NCBI GenBank assembly: GCA_039621445.1
Contig: CP154955.1
Coordinates: 37,675,123 to 37,739,122 of the forward strand
Reading direction: 5' to 3'
Length of the DNA: 64,000 bases
Source: Euglena gracilis
Taxonomy: Eukaryota > Euglenida > Euglenophyceae > Euglenales
A program made the position numbers and the translations under genes. Below are positions 1 through 28,478 of this stretch, piece by piece. Position 1 is the stretch's first letter. Each line of letters opens with the position of its first letter. The notes under the pieces were generated by a model that had not been told where the DNA came from, did not search any database, and saw only the letters and a list, made by a program, of their open reading frames with translations.

Positions 1-855
1 CACGCGCTGGCACGCTCGCGCGTGGTCCGTGAACACGATGGAACCCGGGGCGATGTGGCAGAACAGGTTGCACGTCTCCGCCAGGGTGAAGCACCGTCAA
101 TGCACAGGACCCCGCGCCAACTTGTGAGGCACCAGTCTTGGTGTTGCCACAGTGCCATCCACCATTGTGGTTAATATGTCATGTGCCAACCATTCTCATG
201 AAGCGTCCCAAGAACCTCCAGCAAAAAAAAAATACCAAAGTGGACAAGAGCCTCTCTGGCAGGAAAAAAGGAATCCTATTCCCAAAATTTTGCATTGGCA
301 TATTGCAGCAAAAAACTCTCTGACCTCTTTAATCCCTGAGCACCCATTCCAAACGGACCTCCTTGGATGTGTTAGCTTGTCACGACTGCTTTCATGTTGA
401 CTGAATGATCAAAATGCATTGTTGGCATGGAAGAATTTTAAGGCAGCTTCACCCCCCCCCACCTATAGGAAAAAATGGCTGAAAATGGCCGAAAATGGCG
501 AACATCTGGGGGTCAACTATAGGCGCTTGACCTTGTCGTACACCTCGACGTACAGCTCCCGTGTGGCCCGCACCCAGGATGCCGCGCACATCGCAACAGT
601 TCTTCGTGGCGTGTCCTGCCACCCCTTCTGGCGGCGCCAGATCTCGGACTCGTCGCACTCGACCTCCACGCCGTGCCCCCCAACAATTCGGATCGGAGAG
701 CCTGGCTAGTACCACACGTGGACGGTTTGCCAGCTGATTCCCAGGTGCTTCGCAGCCTCGTTCTTCTCGGTCCCGGTGCACCAGAAATACAGCAGTTTGA
801 TGCCGTCCGCCAGGGCGAGGTGCGTGCCCCCGAAATGGTGTCCGTCAGGGCGTTG
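1..855 (-). pseudogene. Merlin/ISXO2-type transposase remnant, copy A, truncated by window start
   Basis: Reading leftwards from about 855, the minus strand encodes a helix-turn-helix-like segment (KHLGISWQTVHVWY), then an in-frame TAG. In the same frame follows IRIVGGHGVEVECDESEIW, which resembles the first catalytic Asp region of ISXO2-like/Merlin DDE transposases (usually IDES). Frameshifts follow. At 20-60 another frame gives IAPGSIVFTDHARA, matching the second catalytic Asp region. Copy A has an extra C near 570 relative to copy B. The stops and frameshifts mean it cannot make an intact enzyme. The family call rests on motif recall, not a search. Confidence 0.7.
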
Positions 856-1183
856 TGGTGATGGCGGTTCTGCCCACAGCGCCAGAACGGTGCCCCTTGG
901 CACCACGTTAGGGGACGCACATGGAGGTACAACAGCCCGCAACTGGGCAACTTTTGGGCCTGGGGTTGACCAAATCGTATTGCTCGAAAATGGCCAGTGA
1001 CTGTTCTGGATCGGCCAGGATGCGCAATTTCCGGAAGTGTGAGGTGGGAGTGAGAGGTCACGAGGAAAAACCTGCGATCGCGAGGATAGGAACAAGAAAA
1101 ATTTTTGGATGGCCATTGTGGGGTGAACTTCAGCACCTCCCTGGGGGAGGGATGAAGTTACAAGTATTTAAGTTCTCACCTGC

Positions 1184-1195
1184 CATATATAAATA
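1184..1195 (+). promoter_or_regulatory. TATA-like motif (B: 38,158-38,169)
   Basis: TATATAAATAG fits a TATA-box consensus on the plus strand and is followed by a pyrimidine-rich CCCCCCTCTCTCTTTCTC. No plus-strand gene follows, and it lies just past the stop of a minus-strand ORF, so it is probably incidental AT-rich sequence. Confidence 0.15.
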
Positions 1196-1230
1196 GGGGA
1201 TCCCCCCCTCTCTCTTTCTCGAAAAATGCT

Positions 1231-1731
1231 TTATTTAGAAAACAAATAATTATTTATTGGTAATAGGAACGTTTTAGCACTGCACATGTATTGTGTAATG
1301 TTTTCCATTGCTTCGAGTGTGGTTGCTGATTCTATCTCTGTCATCTGCTTTTGGATTGAATCCCAAGTGATCTTGGCTATTGACAGCATCCCTTGATGTG
1401 TTTCAGTGTTACGTGTGAGGCTGATTGAATCTTTGATATGGTCCTTGTCCTTCTCAATTTTGTTCGAATTTTGTGCCTGTGGTCCGCCCAGCTGTCTGGC
1501 GTCACAGAGAGATTTGATAACACTCCGGATGCAGCCCCAAATGCCAGTGTTGAATGGAGATGATGACCATCATGACCAGGGACATTGGCACCACAATTTT
1601 CCAAACCCATTTGCTCTTCCGATGAATGAAGGAGGCTGCGTGGGTGGGCGCTGGCGCTTGGGCAGGCGCTGGGGAGGGCGATGGCGCTCGTGCGGGCGCA
1701 TCCATGACGACCACCATGCCCGCATGGCACG
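1231..1731 (-). pseudogene. Minus-strand helical ORF with Ala/Pro-rich 5' part, copy A
   Basis: On the minus strand a strong splice acceptor (pyrimidine tract ending ctttgcag) opens at 1,731. One frame then gives a hydrophobic and Ala/Pro-repeat stretch (APSPSPAPAQAPAP). A second frame is open from 1,569 to a TAA at 1,231-1,233 and encodes about 112 residues. It is rich in Lys, Glu, Asp and Gln with helical character (NKIEKDKDHIKDSI; WDSIQKQMTEIES). The two parts lie in different frames, so an intron or frameshift separates them. I do not recognise the family. A transposon accessory protein or a decayed host gene are both possible. Confidence 0.35.
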
Positions 1732-2125
1732 CTGCAAAGAAAAAATGATAATGGTAGAAAAAAAGCAGGGTTTGGTAATGCACAAGGTCATCAAAGTGCG
1801 CACTGACTGGTGATCGAGAGCCTCTTCCCCTAACATTTTTGCAGCGGTCAATGCAAATTGCACTCGTCCCTCATTCACTCATTCACTCGTCATCATTCAG
1901 TCTTGCCTGCAACTTCGCGCACTGTGCTAAACGTTCCCGTTTCAACAGTGCGTTCCCTCAGCAAGTCTGGGCCAACTGGCCTCCGTTCTTGTGCATCTTC
2001 CGCATGCGAGAGAAGTGTAGTCATAATTTGTAGATGCGGCACATGGCGTCTGCAACCTTCGCGTATGATGGCTGGAAGGAGGAGCAGCACCACCATTTGG
2101 TCATTGAAATCCTCAGTGCAAGGCA

Positions 2126-2977
2126 TCATTTGCGCTCGTTTTTTTTTTGGCTTGCCGTTGCCAGCTTGAAGAAGGTCGGGTACGACAGATACTGGTTGCC
2201 TCTGTCCATCCCGAATTTGTCTATTATCAGCGAGACTTCCTGCTCTTCCGCGCTGCTTGTGTACTTGCCGTCGTCAACAGCTTTGAGGCTGGACCAACTG
2301 GTCGTGATGACCATAGGTGATCTGAACAGGGACTGCAGCAAGTCAATCCAGGAGCTCTTTCCAGTCCCTCTCGCCCCAGCAATGTGCATTGAAGTAGTGG
2401 GCTAGTCGTCGGCTAAGAGTGCAGATGAATGAAGTCTGTGGTCAAGATGGTAGCCGGACCTCTGAATGCATGTCCCATCATCAGGGCAACCATGTTGCAG
2501 TCTGGCGATGCAATGACAAGCATTTCTGGTCGACTGAACACATTTTTCTGGATTTGACTCAAAGACCAAAGACCTGCCGGCCATCATCAAAGCAACGTGC
2601 TTCTTAGCTACGGGGTGTTCACACAGCCAGTCCTCGGTGAAACTCACTCAGCTGTTGCTCGACAGGAGCACCATTATTTGGCCCCTCTGGGATGCTGCAA
2701 ATGAAAGATCTATCCCAATTGCTTCTACGGCGCAGAAGAGTTGGCCTGCTGAGGGGAGTTGAGGCATTTCACACATGCCTTCCTCTGGTACATTGAGATT
2801 CATGAATGAAGGCTGCAGGCTGGCAATAATGACGACCTCCCGTCGGGCAAGCAGGGCCTCAGGGCCAGGTAAGTGCCAGATCAGATTATCAATGCAGCAC
2901 ACAATTTTACATGGTATGCCTCTCCAACAGAGAAGTGTCCAACAGGGTGGGGTATGGAGATCCAGGGACAGTGACAT
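2126..2977 (-). pseudogene. P-loop NTPase-like minus-strand fragment, copy A
   Basis: Three minus-strand open segments read in order from high to low coordinate. At 2,977-2,648 is a segment containing LPGPEALLARREVVIIASLQ. At 2,582-2,413 is another starting after a possible cag acceptor and containing RPEMLVIASPDCNMVALMMG. At 2,389-2,126 is one beginning MHIAGARGTGKSSW, where GARGTGKS fits the Walker A pattern GxxxxGKS, followed by a segment containing EEQEVSLIIDKFGMD. The plus-strand ORF across 2,034-2,405 is the antisense shadow of this P-loop. The segments lie in different frames, so introns or frameshifts are needed. An ATPase or helicase carried by a mobile element is possible, but I cannot name a family. 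Confidence 0.35.
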
Positions 2978-3489
2978 AAAAAAAAGCCTTGTTGCACCTT
3001 ACAAACAGGCCAGCACCTACCAAGCTGGGGGAGCTGACGAGAAGCTGGATCTTCACCGCGACCATCCGGCCGCTGGACATGCCCAGGCCCCTTTCCTATT
3101 GTTGATCGGTGGGATCAAAACATTTCAATCACACCAGCGGGACAATTAAAAGGAAGCCTAGCCAACTGCTCCGCCATGAATGCACCGCCGAAGCCCCCAT
3201 GTCCGATGAGGTCCCCCACAGCATAGCCGTCCATAGACTCTTAGTCCAGATCTCTGCCGCTTGGCTCTGTGTTCGCTGCCCAATTGTTGTTCGTTGGGAT
3301 CTCACCTTGCTGCCGGAGAGGTGGAGCTGCCAGAGAGTAATTGGTCTTCGTTGGTGCAGGAATTACAGAATCCCGGAGCCTCGGAGTGTCAGCAGTTTGA
3401 GCATTTTGACACAGTTCAGGGTTTAGCTTCGCCATCTTCCTCCCGTGCGTCGTCGCCAGCTTCGGGGATTGCTACTTAGGTCGAGGATC

Positions 3490-3785
3490 TTCCTCAACCA
3501 CCCAGCCAAACCCATGGCTGAATCTGTCGAGGCCAATCCAGGTGTGAGTTTTTGGGCTCCAGGCCCTCCCTCTTCAGCCGACCCAGTGTCAGCTTCCAGT
3601 TGTGTGATCGGTCCAAGCCACCAAAAGCAACGCTGTTGGGAACGCCGACCTCGCCAAAGGTTCTCCCTCAGAATGGTTTCTGGGCCGTAGTGCCAGGGGC
3701 AGATGAGTCAAAAAGGGCTGGCTGTCCCTCCACTCCAGTTGAGGACCTGGGGCTTTCCAGAACGATCTTGGTTGTGACTTCTTTG
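3490..3785 (-). pseudogene. Degenerate minus-strand coding-like stretch, copy A (B: 40,468-40,763)
   Basis: One minus-strand frame reads with coding character but contains a stop: TTKIVLESPRSSTGVEG, then GEVGVPNSVAFGGLDRSHNW and LTLGRLKREGLEPKN. Overlapping ORFs on both strands at 3,552-4,070 are of similar length, so the coding strand is uncertain. Unrecognised. It may belong to the same old minus-strand gene as the P-loop fragment. Confidence 0.2.
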
Positions 3786-4256
3786 CAGCAGGCGCAAACT
3801 CTCTGGCCAGAGTTGGATTTGCACGACAGGGAAGGCTTCCAAGCAGAAGCCGACTGCGTGACGAAGCCGAGCTTTCACCAGCCTCAAGTCACCTTCGCCC
3901 GGGACGACTTTGGCAGAAAAGTCGCGACTTCTTTCAGTGGCTGCCTGTTGTCGAGCTCGGGTTGTCTTGCTGCGTGAACCCGAAATCGTCAGTAGATTTG
4001 AAACAACAGGCTGCCTATGTTCACAGACATTATTTGACCGCTCTCGCCAAGGGACGTACGTCTGTGACACATAGGCAACAAACTTTAACAGCTGGAGGTC
4101 ATGACCATTGCAACCCTATTGGGGCTTCCATGCCATCCTCACCAGTGTTGTGCAGTTGAGCCCCGCAGTCCAGGATGCCAATGCTTTGTGTTTCTGGTTC
4201 CACCCATGGTATACAAGCTCATGCCCACCTTCAGGGAAAAAATGAAATAAAGCAGA

Positions 4257-6120
4257 TCAGTGGGATAAAAAGGGTAAGCAATAAAATGTTAAAATAATAT
4301 GAATAAATACTTCACAATATATTACAATATATAATAAGCAATCAAAAACCAAATAACTGCGGCAAGCTTCGGTCTGATTGCTCTTTACAGCAGAAATCGC
4401 CAGCCTCTCTGGCTTGGTTCTCTTTGCAGAGTTCGGGGTCATAGCATGCATGCGTGAACCCGAATGCTCATGGTTTGTACAAAGGTTGCCAGCAAGATGG
4501 CTCCCATCAAGGCACACTGGCCGCGAAAAAAACAGTCGTGACCTGACGCCTTGGAAGTGGTTCTCTTGAAACATGACTTTTGCAATCAGTGCCCAAATGC
4601 TCGGTCAGCCCACGGCAAGGTAACAGAAATGCTGCCCACAGCTGTCAAGGCGGCCAGCATGGTATAATGGTCCCTGCTAAGGTTATGGTAAACAACAATT
4701 ATAATACCCCCCCCCGAATCACGGGTATATTCGGTAATGGACAAAACATATGCTAGGAAAGCAAGCTCGGGGTCTGATTGCTCTTTACAGCCAATTTAAA
4801 AACACATCGGCCCCTCTCTCGAGGATGGATAGGCCGCATGACAGATATCAATGCATGATCTCGACAAGCCTGTTTCTGTGGAGATTTTTCGAGTTTTTCC
4901 ATCAGCAATCAGCTTGGTGGGGTGGGGTGGGCGGTTATTTGGATTTTGTTGCGGGAAACGGACTATTTGGGCTCAGGGGGGGGAATTGGGGGGGGACAGC
5001 AGCACGATGAGGCCAGCAACCACACCCCCCCCCCCCTAGCAAGCCCCCGTGAAAGATTCGGCTCAGTTCCCAACGCTAGCCCGAGGGGCCACAGGGATGG
5101 AAGGCCGGCCGAAAGCTCAATCCTGTGTGTTTTTTCTACAAGCATCATTTGATTGAGACAGACATTTGAGTGCCCTCATGAGGCCCCGGAGCGATGGAAA
5201 GGAATCCGAGGCATTGGTTCTCATGTCTGTCAGCAGAAATTCTCTCCAGTTTGTTGATGGCTTCTAATGTGTACCCTTTGTCTAAGAGCAGAAGACCCTG
5301 AGCGGCGGGGGTTGATCCGGGGATCGAACGGGTGTCCAAATTTAAAACTTGCAAGACGCATATTTTCGAGGTTGATGGATAGGCCGCCCTTTCAAGGATC
5401 CCATAATCCCCAATTTGTTCCCGATCTCGACCTGTTTTGTGGAGATTTTTCGAGTTTTCAAGATCCAAAAAATTTTGGTCAACTTTGTGACCAGCGCTCA
5501 GATTGGTGGGGTAAGTCAGGGGGGGCTGTCATTTGTGAGTTTGGCGGGGGGGGTGCCTTCTATTGGGGGGGTGTCTTTGGAGGGGGGGTGGGGATGTCTA
5601 ATTGGGGGGGAGGGGGCGGCCTTACACGCCCATCCTCCACGCATGGGAATGAGCCAGCACCCCCTGTCCTCCCATCCCCACCCCCCTAAGCAGGCTGCTC
5701 CCCCCCTCCAGATGACAGTTGATCGCCAAATGTCCAAGATGTTCCGAATGTTCCAAACCAGAGATGTTCAGCCACCACTTCAGTGGCATCGATATGTCGT
5801 CTCATGATTTGCCAGCTCGAATCCGACGAAAGGAGTTGTGCTTCTGGCCACACAGCATCATTGATTTGAGACACAGGCATTGGGCCCTCAGAGCCAACCA
5901 GGCCCTCCAGCGCCTTGCACGATGCTCCAAAGGAATCCAGTGTGCAGCTGGTTCCTCATGTCTGAAAACCAGCAGGCTGCAGTCGTAACAGCCCACTGGC
6001 TGCAGTGCTGATGGGTTTAAATCAGAACCTTGCCATCGCTTATCGAAATTTGGGTTATTGATGCCACACCCCAATCACGCTATCGGAAACCACTTGACCT
6101 TAAATGAGAGGAGGTTAATT
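4257..6120. repeat. Copy-A stretch with an internal imperfect duplication
   Basis: No convincing gene. A block beginning GATGGATAGGCCGC and containing CCTGTTTCTGTGGAGATTTT occurs at about 4,823-4,960 and again, diverged, at 5,372-5,520. The following block with CATCATTTGATTGAGACA (about 5,140-5,185) recurs at about 5,855-5,900. Copy B has only one of each (41,973-42,130 and 42,410-42,440). C and G runs of 8-10 bases separate the units. The extra unit in copy A explains most of the offset drop between the copies. Confidence 0.6.
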
Positions 6121-6237
6121 GCCTCCCTGGGGTTTTATATTGATGTGTACGAGACGCGAGAGATGGATCTCCTCTGACATGGTTGAACAGGCAGCGTTAG
6201 CTGCGAGGGCACCCCATCCCCCCGGGAGTCCATCAAC

Positions 6238-6612
6238 CCAGCAGCCTTTTTCCAGCCCCCCTCCACCACCCATCCCCCATCGACGAGTTTTATTTGTTTT
6301 TCAGCCTTCAGTTTTTTTTGTTGCAAATGGTAAGACTTTTTCTCGCTTGCGGAGATGCAAAGACAGCATCTTTTATTCGAAAGAATGGGCAAAAACATGG
6401 GTCCTGGGAGAAGAGGGCCGGCTAGGCAAACTTGGGGAAAAAACAAACCAGATTTTTTTTGCTATTACGGCAGTTTGGGTGGGGGGCATGTTGGCAAGGC
6501 ATATTTGATTTTGATTTTTGGTGCCCGGGCGGCGACCCCCATGGGTGGGAGGGTCAGCCAGCAGCCTTTTCCAGCCTCTGAGCTGGGCCCCCCTGGGGTC
6601 TTTGGGCGACAC
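6238..6612. repeat. Dispersed intron repeat family, member 1 (copy A)
   Basis: Bounded by CAGCAGCCTTTTTCCAGCC on the left and CAGCCAGCAGCCTTTTCCAG...CTCTGAGCTGGGC on the right. The core contains TTTATTTGTTTTTCAGCC, GCGGAGATGCAAAGAC and a block related to GGGCAAAAATGGG...GGCTAGGGCAAACTTGGGG. The same landmarks occur in order at 32,376-32,725 and, with the core inverted, at 10,205-10,490, showing a dispersed ~350-bp element. No ORF. Confidence 0.6.
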
Positions 6613-6614
6613 CC

Positions 6615-7830
6615 TGGTTGAAAGGTCTCACCCAGCTCTCACCCAGCTCTCACCCAGCTGATAATGCCAGGGCCCGAGAGCTGCTTGAAAAGCATCTGCT
6701 GTTGTGATTCCCGAGGATCCGACAAACAAAAAAATGTCTAATTTCTTCAAATCCAAATCCGTGCATCTTATGCATAAATGTCCATCAGTGCAATACACCT
6801 CCAATAAACACTCTTTAAAAAATACTTCCAGTTTGCTTGATTTTATATTATGCTGGGATCTTCAAATTTGATGATCTCCCAAGATTAATTTTTTTTTAAC
6901 CAGCCAATTCTTCTCACCGATGCCATTCATATTGCAAATACCCTTCATCCAACACCGATCGACGCTCTCTTGCCTCAGTTGACCTTTTATTTATTTTTAT
7001 CAAAACAGTTCTTTATGAGAAACTTGCAATACCTTCATTTTGCATTCCACCGTGACAAAGGAGTCTTTCAACATTTTCTCTCTTATTTGGACCAAGGGGG
7101 GAAAATTAGTTTAAAACAGCAAGAGCGCAAACTTTGTGCCGTTGATTTTTCATCCCTGGTTGCTTCACACTACATTTTAACATGGTCAAATCAGAGACAC
7201 AAAGCGTACAAAAATAATCTTTCTTTCTAAATCTTCCTGTAATCAGCAGCCTTGGCGATGATTTGAGGTGGAAGGTTGAAAACAAATACTTTGGGAAAGA
7301 GAGTTTGGTCCGTTCCAACTGAGTTCTACACCATCACCTACAGGCAGATGCCCAAGGGAGGTGTTATCTTTTCATTGAGCTTTCTCACGGTGTCTTATTC
7401 AGTTTGTCCAACACAGCAACAGTCATGTTGTATTTTCAAAAGTTGGTGCAAAAAGATTTCAAATTTCCTGGAGTATATTTACCCATAACTGCATCGTTTC
7501 AGTCAGACCGAATTCAGTGTTCCAAAAACTTTTTTTTTGATCGCAAAATGCACGTTGGATTCCGACAAAATGAACCAAACCCCTGGGGCTGCCGCACTGA
7601 TTTTCTGGGTGTCATTGGACACAATCCAACCTCGATCAAAGCAAACACAAAATGTTTATATGCTGATATTTCTCGGGCAGACCCGTGGTTTGGGACTCTT
7701 CTTCTTTTGAATTTGTTGATTCGGTGGAATGCAAAAGCTCCAATGTTGCCGAGCCCCAGTGTGGGCCCTGAAACCGAGGTCCAGATTACTTGGCGATGGC
7801 CCATAATTCAGCGCCCATGACATGTCTTGT
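6615..7830. other. AT-rich spacer, no supportable gene
   Basis: Moderately AT-rich sequence well conserved in copy B (43,155-44,370). Several 60-140 codon open frames overlap on both strands, and none has the GC-rich codon use of the real exons, recognisable motifs or clear splice boundaries. It could contain the promoter or 5' exon of the coiled-coil gene that follows, but I see no decisive signal. The spacer contains three short direct repeats of CACCCAGCTCT at 6,628-6,660. Confidence 0.4.
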
Positions 7831-7910
7831 CCATGGACCCCTCCCCCCCGTCAACAGCAGGGGGGGGGGGGGGCTTCCCTTCCCGGCTCTGCCGGACTCC
7901 TTCCCCGCAG

Positions 7911-24406
<16,496 letters not shown>

Positions 24407-25384
24407 CCCGCTGGGGTCCCCGTGGGCGGCTCCTTCTCACTGGCCGTACCCCGTCAGGGGGTTGGGGCCCGAACCTGTGCACACACTTCCAGCAACGTCA
24501 CTCATCCCCCAACCCTAACCTGTACCTGTGTCTCTCTGCCTTGTAAGTAACTTTCTTGGGGGGACAGTGGTCCTTGCCGCTGCGCCCCTCCCTTTTCTTT
24601 GTGCCATACCCTCCCTCCCTCCATCACTTACCTGCGCTGGCTTCGCCACCTTGACCGAACGCCGTTCGACCCCTGTGGATCGCTGCCCCCCCTGTGGCCC
24701 ACCGCCTCCATTGCTCACTATTTCCCAAAGGTGTGGCAAGCTACGCAATCCAAAGGACGGGCGATCTAGGGTGGCTCCAATTCCATGCGCTCATCACCAT
24801 TAGTGCCCAATGAACGTTTGCGATCCAAAGAGGGGTGTGTTCAGGCAGGGAGTTCATTGGGCACAGACAGGTTAGTGGGCCCAGACCTCCGCAACTATGT
24901 GCTGAAGGGCACATTGCATCTAGGGATTCCCAGAATGGTTTAATCATTGGTGGTGGTAGCTGTCAGAGCCGATTTGGGTGTACCTTGAGAGCAGGTTCCC
25001 CATCCTCGGGGTCTCAGAATGCCCATTAAAAGGTCTTGTGGCCTTTTGCCGCCATCCTATGACTTGCCATGTGGCGGCGCTTTTTCGGACCATGCATCAT
25101 TTCAACCTATTTTCCCATGCCCGCCTTTTTTCCCTTGGGGTGGTGATGCATTAACACATTAAGTCACATTCAGAAAATGTGACTGGATGACTGAGAAAGT
25201 GTGACTGGGAACGGAGTGGTGCTCCCGTCCCTGTCCCCGGCAGCCCACCCCGTCCCCCTTCCCACAGCGTCCCAACCCGTTCCCTGTGCTGCCTCGGCCG
25301 GGGCGTGAGGGGCAGCGGGGCGGCGGCGGCGGCGGCGGCGTGGCCGGCGGCGGTGCATGGCCGTGAGGGGCCGGGGGGCGACGG
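24407..25384. other. Intergenic region between the coiled-coil and kelch genes, copy A (B: 62,096-63,094)
   Basis: About 1 kb. It should hold the 3' end of the first gene and the promoter of the second. GC-rich CGG-repeat sequence (about 25,315-25,355) lies just upstream of the kelch-gene ATG. No TATA box or clear polyadenylation signal was identified. Confidence 0.6.
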
Positions 25385-25484
25385 ATGGCGGCGCCGCAGC
25401 CGGAGCCGGCCCGGGGGCAGTGGGAGCTGCTCTTTGACGCGCCGCGCAGCGCCTGGCAGTGCTTTGGCCAGGGCCGGGACACAG
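25385..25484 (+). CDS. Kelch gene exon 1, copy A
   Basis: ATG at 25,385 opens a 33-codon exon (GQWELLFDAPRSAWQCFGQG). An upstream ATG at 25,357 is in another frame. No GT donor lies at the expected phase-1 edge. GG or GA after the CAG is all that is seen, in both copies, so either a non-canonical donor is used or the exon extends. Confidence 0.6.
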
Positions 25485-28431
25485 GGGGATCAGTTTGACG
25501 ATTTTGGCTGATGTAGTGATGGGTTGACGCAGTGGAGGAGTTGCAGATGCCGCTCCTTGTGCAGTTCTGTGTGTTTTCTGGCTGGTTCTATGGGTGAGTT
25601 ATGAGAAGTTTGGCTGTTTAGTTTGTTTGGTTTGTTTGGCTGTTTGGATGTTTGGCCATTGCCATTTGTGTTTGCGGAATTGGACCCCATTTCCGACCTT
25701 TTAACCCCCCCCCAAAAAAAAATAACGGGGCGGGTGCCCCGTTACTGGCACCATCTTTTTGACCTTCCCCCTTGCCCCGTTATTTGGGCACTGCCCATCA
25801 TCATGGAATTTCCTCACAGACCTTCTGCGACCTGAGATCCGAGACCCGGAATGTGATTTTGACCCATCCCTGATTCAATTTGCACCATCCGTCTTCTGTC
25901 CCTCCCGCAAAACCTGCTGCGAAGCACTCGCGGCAGGCAAGCGTTGTGGAATATTTTCGTCATCGCTAACCTCTTGGACCAAAAAAACTGAGGGTGCCCC
26001 GTTATTGGAACCATCTTTTTCGGCCGGCCCCTGCCCCGTTATTTGGGCAGTGCCCATTCTAAGGGCACTGCCCCATTACTTGGGGGGTTTACGAGTTCAC
26101 ATGCTAGCCGACGTTCACAACATGCTCAAGTCTGGCCCCAGCATTAGCGAGGAGGTCCGAAAACCTACAGGTCCCCCCCCACCCAACAAAAATTAGCACA
26201 GCCTTGAGTACGTCCAGCAGCAGGGTGCCCTTTTCCGCCGGCCCTGCCCCTGGGGCGGCGCTCTACGCGGTGGGGGAGGGCGGCCCCCTCCTCCTGGTGC
26301 TGGGGACGGACGGGCTGGGCCCCGGCCAGCCGCTGGACCTCTACGCCTTCGACCTCGCAGCACGGCGCTGGCACCGGGTGGACGCCGGCGGCCGGGCCCC
26401 GCAGCCGGAGTCGGTCGGTGCCGCGGCGTGCGCCGTGCTGGCGGACCGCCTGCTCTGCTTGTGGAGCTGTCGCACCGGTGCGCGTCGCGCGTACGCCCGC
26501 GCCATGCGTTGCATTGAGGTGACCAATGTTGCCTGTGTGTACGTGCATAGCAGCAGCGATTTTTGGTACGTGTGCGAGAATTCCAGGCGGGCCTTCCAGG
26601 AAAGTCCCCCTGCCGCAGGGATCGACGCGCTGCGGTATGCGTTCAGCCCCTGGCAGTGCCCTCCGCCGGGGCCGGGCCTCACCCTCAGCGCGCTGGACTT
26701 CGCCACGATGCGGTGGCAGACACACCAGCCCGGCGGACCGGCGCCCCCGGCAGGGGTCGGACGGCGGCGGTTGGGTTGGGCTGGGGTTCAGGGCCGTGCG
26801 GAGGGAGGGTTTTCCGGGATTGTGGAATGCAGCAGCTGTGTCTAATTTTGGTGCTGTGAAGTAGGAATCAGGAATGTGGATCGCCAGGCTGCCCCCTCTC
26901 AAGGAGGCGTCCTTTGTCGCGAATTTACCAGCCGGTCACACGGGTCACACATGACCGGGAAGGGGGTCACTGTGCCCCCATCCCGCCCCTCCTGCCGATG
27001 CGGCAGGACTTCTCCTGCGCCGTGGCGGGCGAGGGCGTGGCGGTACTGTTTGGCGGCGTCACGGCGGGCGGGACCCTGACGGCCGCCGCCGTGCTGCTGG
27101 ACGCCGACGCCCTCCAGTGGCGGCCCCTGGCGGTGACCGGCAAGCCCCCCCGCCCCTGTCGCGGTGTGGCCCCCCTTCACCAATCATCAACACCGTGTTG
27201 CCTTCTGTTTGCCCCCGCCCCGCCAACGGATTTTGTTTGGAATGCGTCACCAAAAGTTCCCAATGAATCACACATGTCACAGAAAACAATTGCATTCCAT
27301 GCCACAAATGCATAATGCATTATTGTGTTGCATGTCACCTCTCTCTCTAATTTGGACAAGCGTGTTGTTCCTCAGGGCACTCTGCATGCGTCGTCCACCC
27401 GCCTTCCCTTCCCGGGTTGGAGGGCAGGCTTCTTTTTTAAGCAAAGTCACACCCTCTGGCGGTGGGTACTATGGGCGGAGGGGTTTTGGGGGGGGGGGTA
27501 GTGCCAATGCCGCACAGCACACCATTTTCTTGGGCCCAAAATGGCAAGGGAGAACTGACTGGGCCGGCTGGGTCAGGAACCCCAAAACCACCTCCCCCCC
27601 CCCCCGGGTCTTGCCCAGAGCAGAAGGCACCCCCCTGGGTTGGTAAAAGAGGCCTGCGGGGGGGCCCCCTCCCGCCGGGCAGCGCGGTGATGTTCGTGTT
27701 TGGCGGCCACGACGCCGGCCGCCAGTTCTGCGCCACGCTGCACGCCCTCGCCCTCCCCCACCGCCACTGGCTGGCCTTCGCCCCCGGGGGCCTCCCCCCC
27801 TCCCCCCGCGGCTGGCACGCCATGGCGGCCCTCGACGGGTGTGGCCGGCCATGCGGTTTACACGCGTCATAACTGTCCTTTCTGGGGTGGCCTAAGGTGC
27901 TGTTCCCCCATTTGCTCTCCAGTGCATGATCTGATCTCTACTCATGCAAGCACGTAGGCGGGCATATCTTTGCCTTCCGGTGAATGGTGAATGAGGTTGA
28001 AAACATCACGCGACGTGTGATGGTGCAATACAAAATACACATATATATCTATCTATCTATACAGTACAAGCATACATACATACATATTTACATACATACA
28101 TACATGCATACGTACATACATACATACATACATACATACATACATACATACATACATACATACATACATACATACATACATACATACATACATACATACA
28201 TACATACATACATACATACATACATACATACATACATACATACATACATACATACATACATGCATACGTACATACGTACATACATACATACATACATACA
28301 TACATACATACATACATACATACATACATACATACATACATACATACAGACAGACATACATACATACATACATACATATGTACGTACGTATGTATGCATA
28401 CATGCAGACAGACAGAGACAGACAGACAGAC

Positions 28432-28478
<47 letters not shown>

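Noticed and set aside
2034-2405. Plus-strand 123-codon ORF (also 39,012-39,383)
   Set aside because: It is antisense to the Walker A segment. The phrase LFPVPLAPA is the usual shadow of a GxxGTGKSS motif.
5305-5370. Complete tRNA gene
   Set aside because: Only a T-arm-like 3' half is present. The T stem does not pair fully and no matching 5' acceptor arm is nearby.
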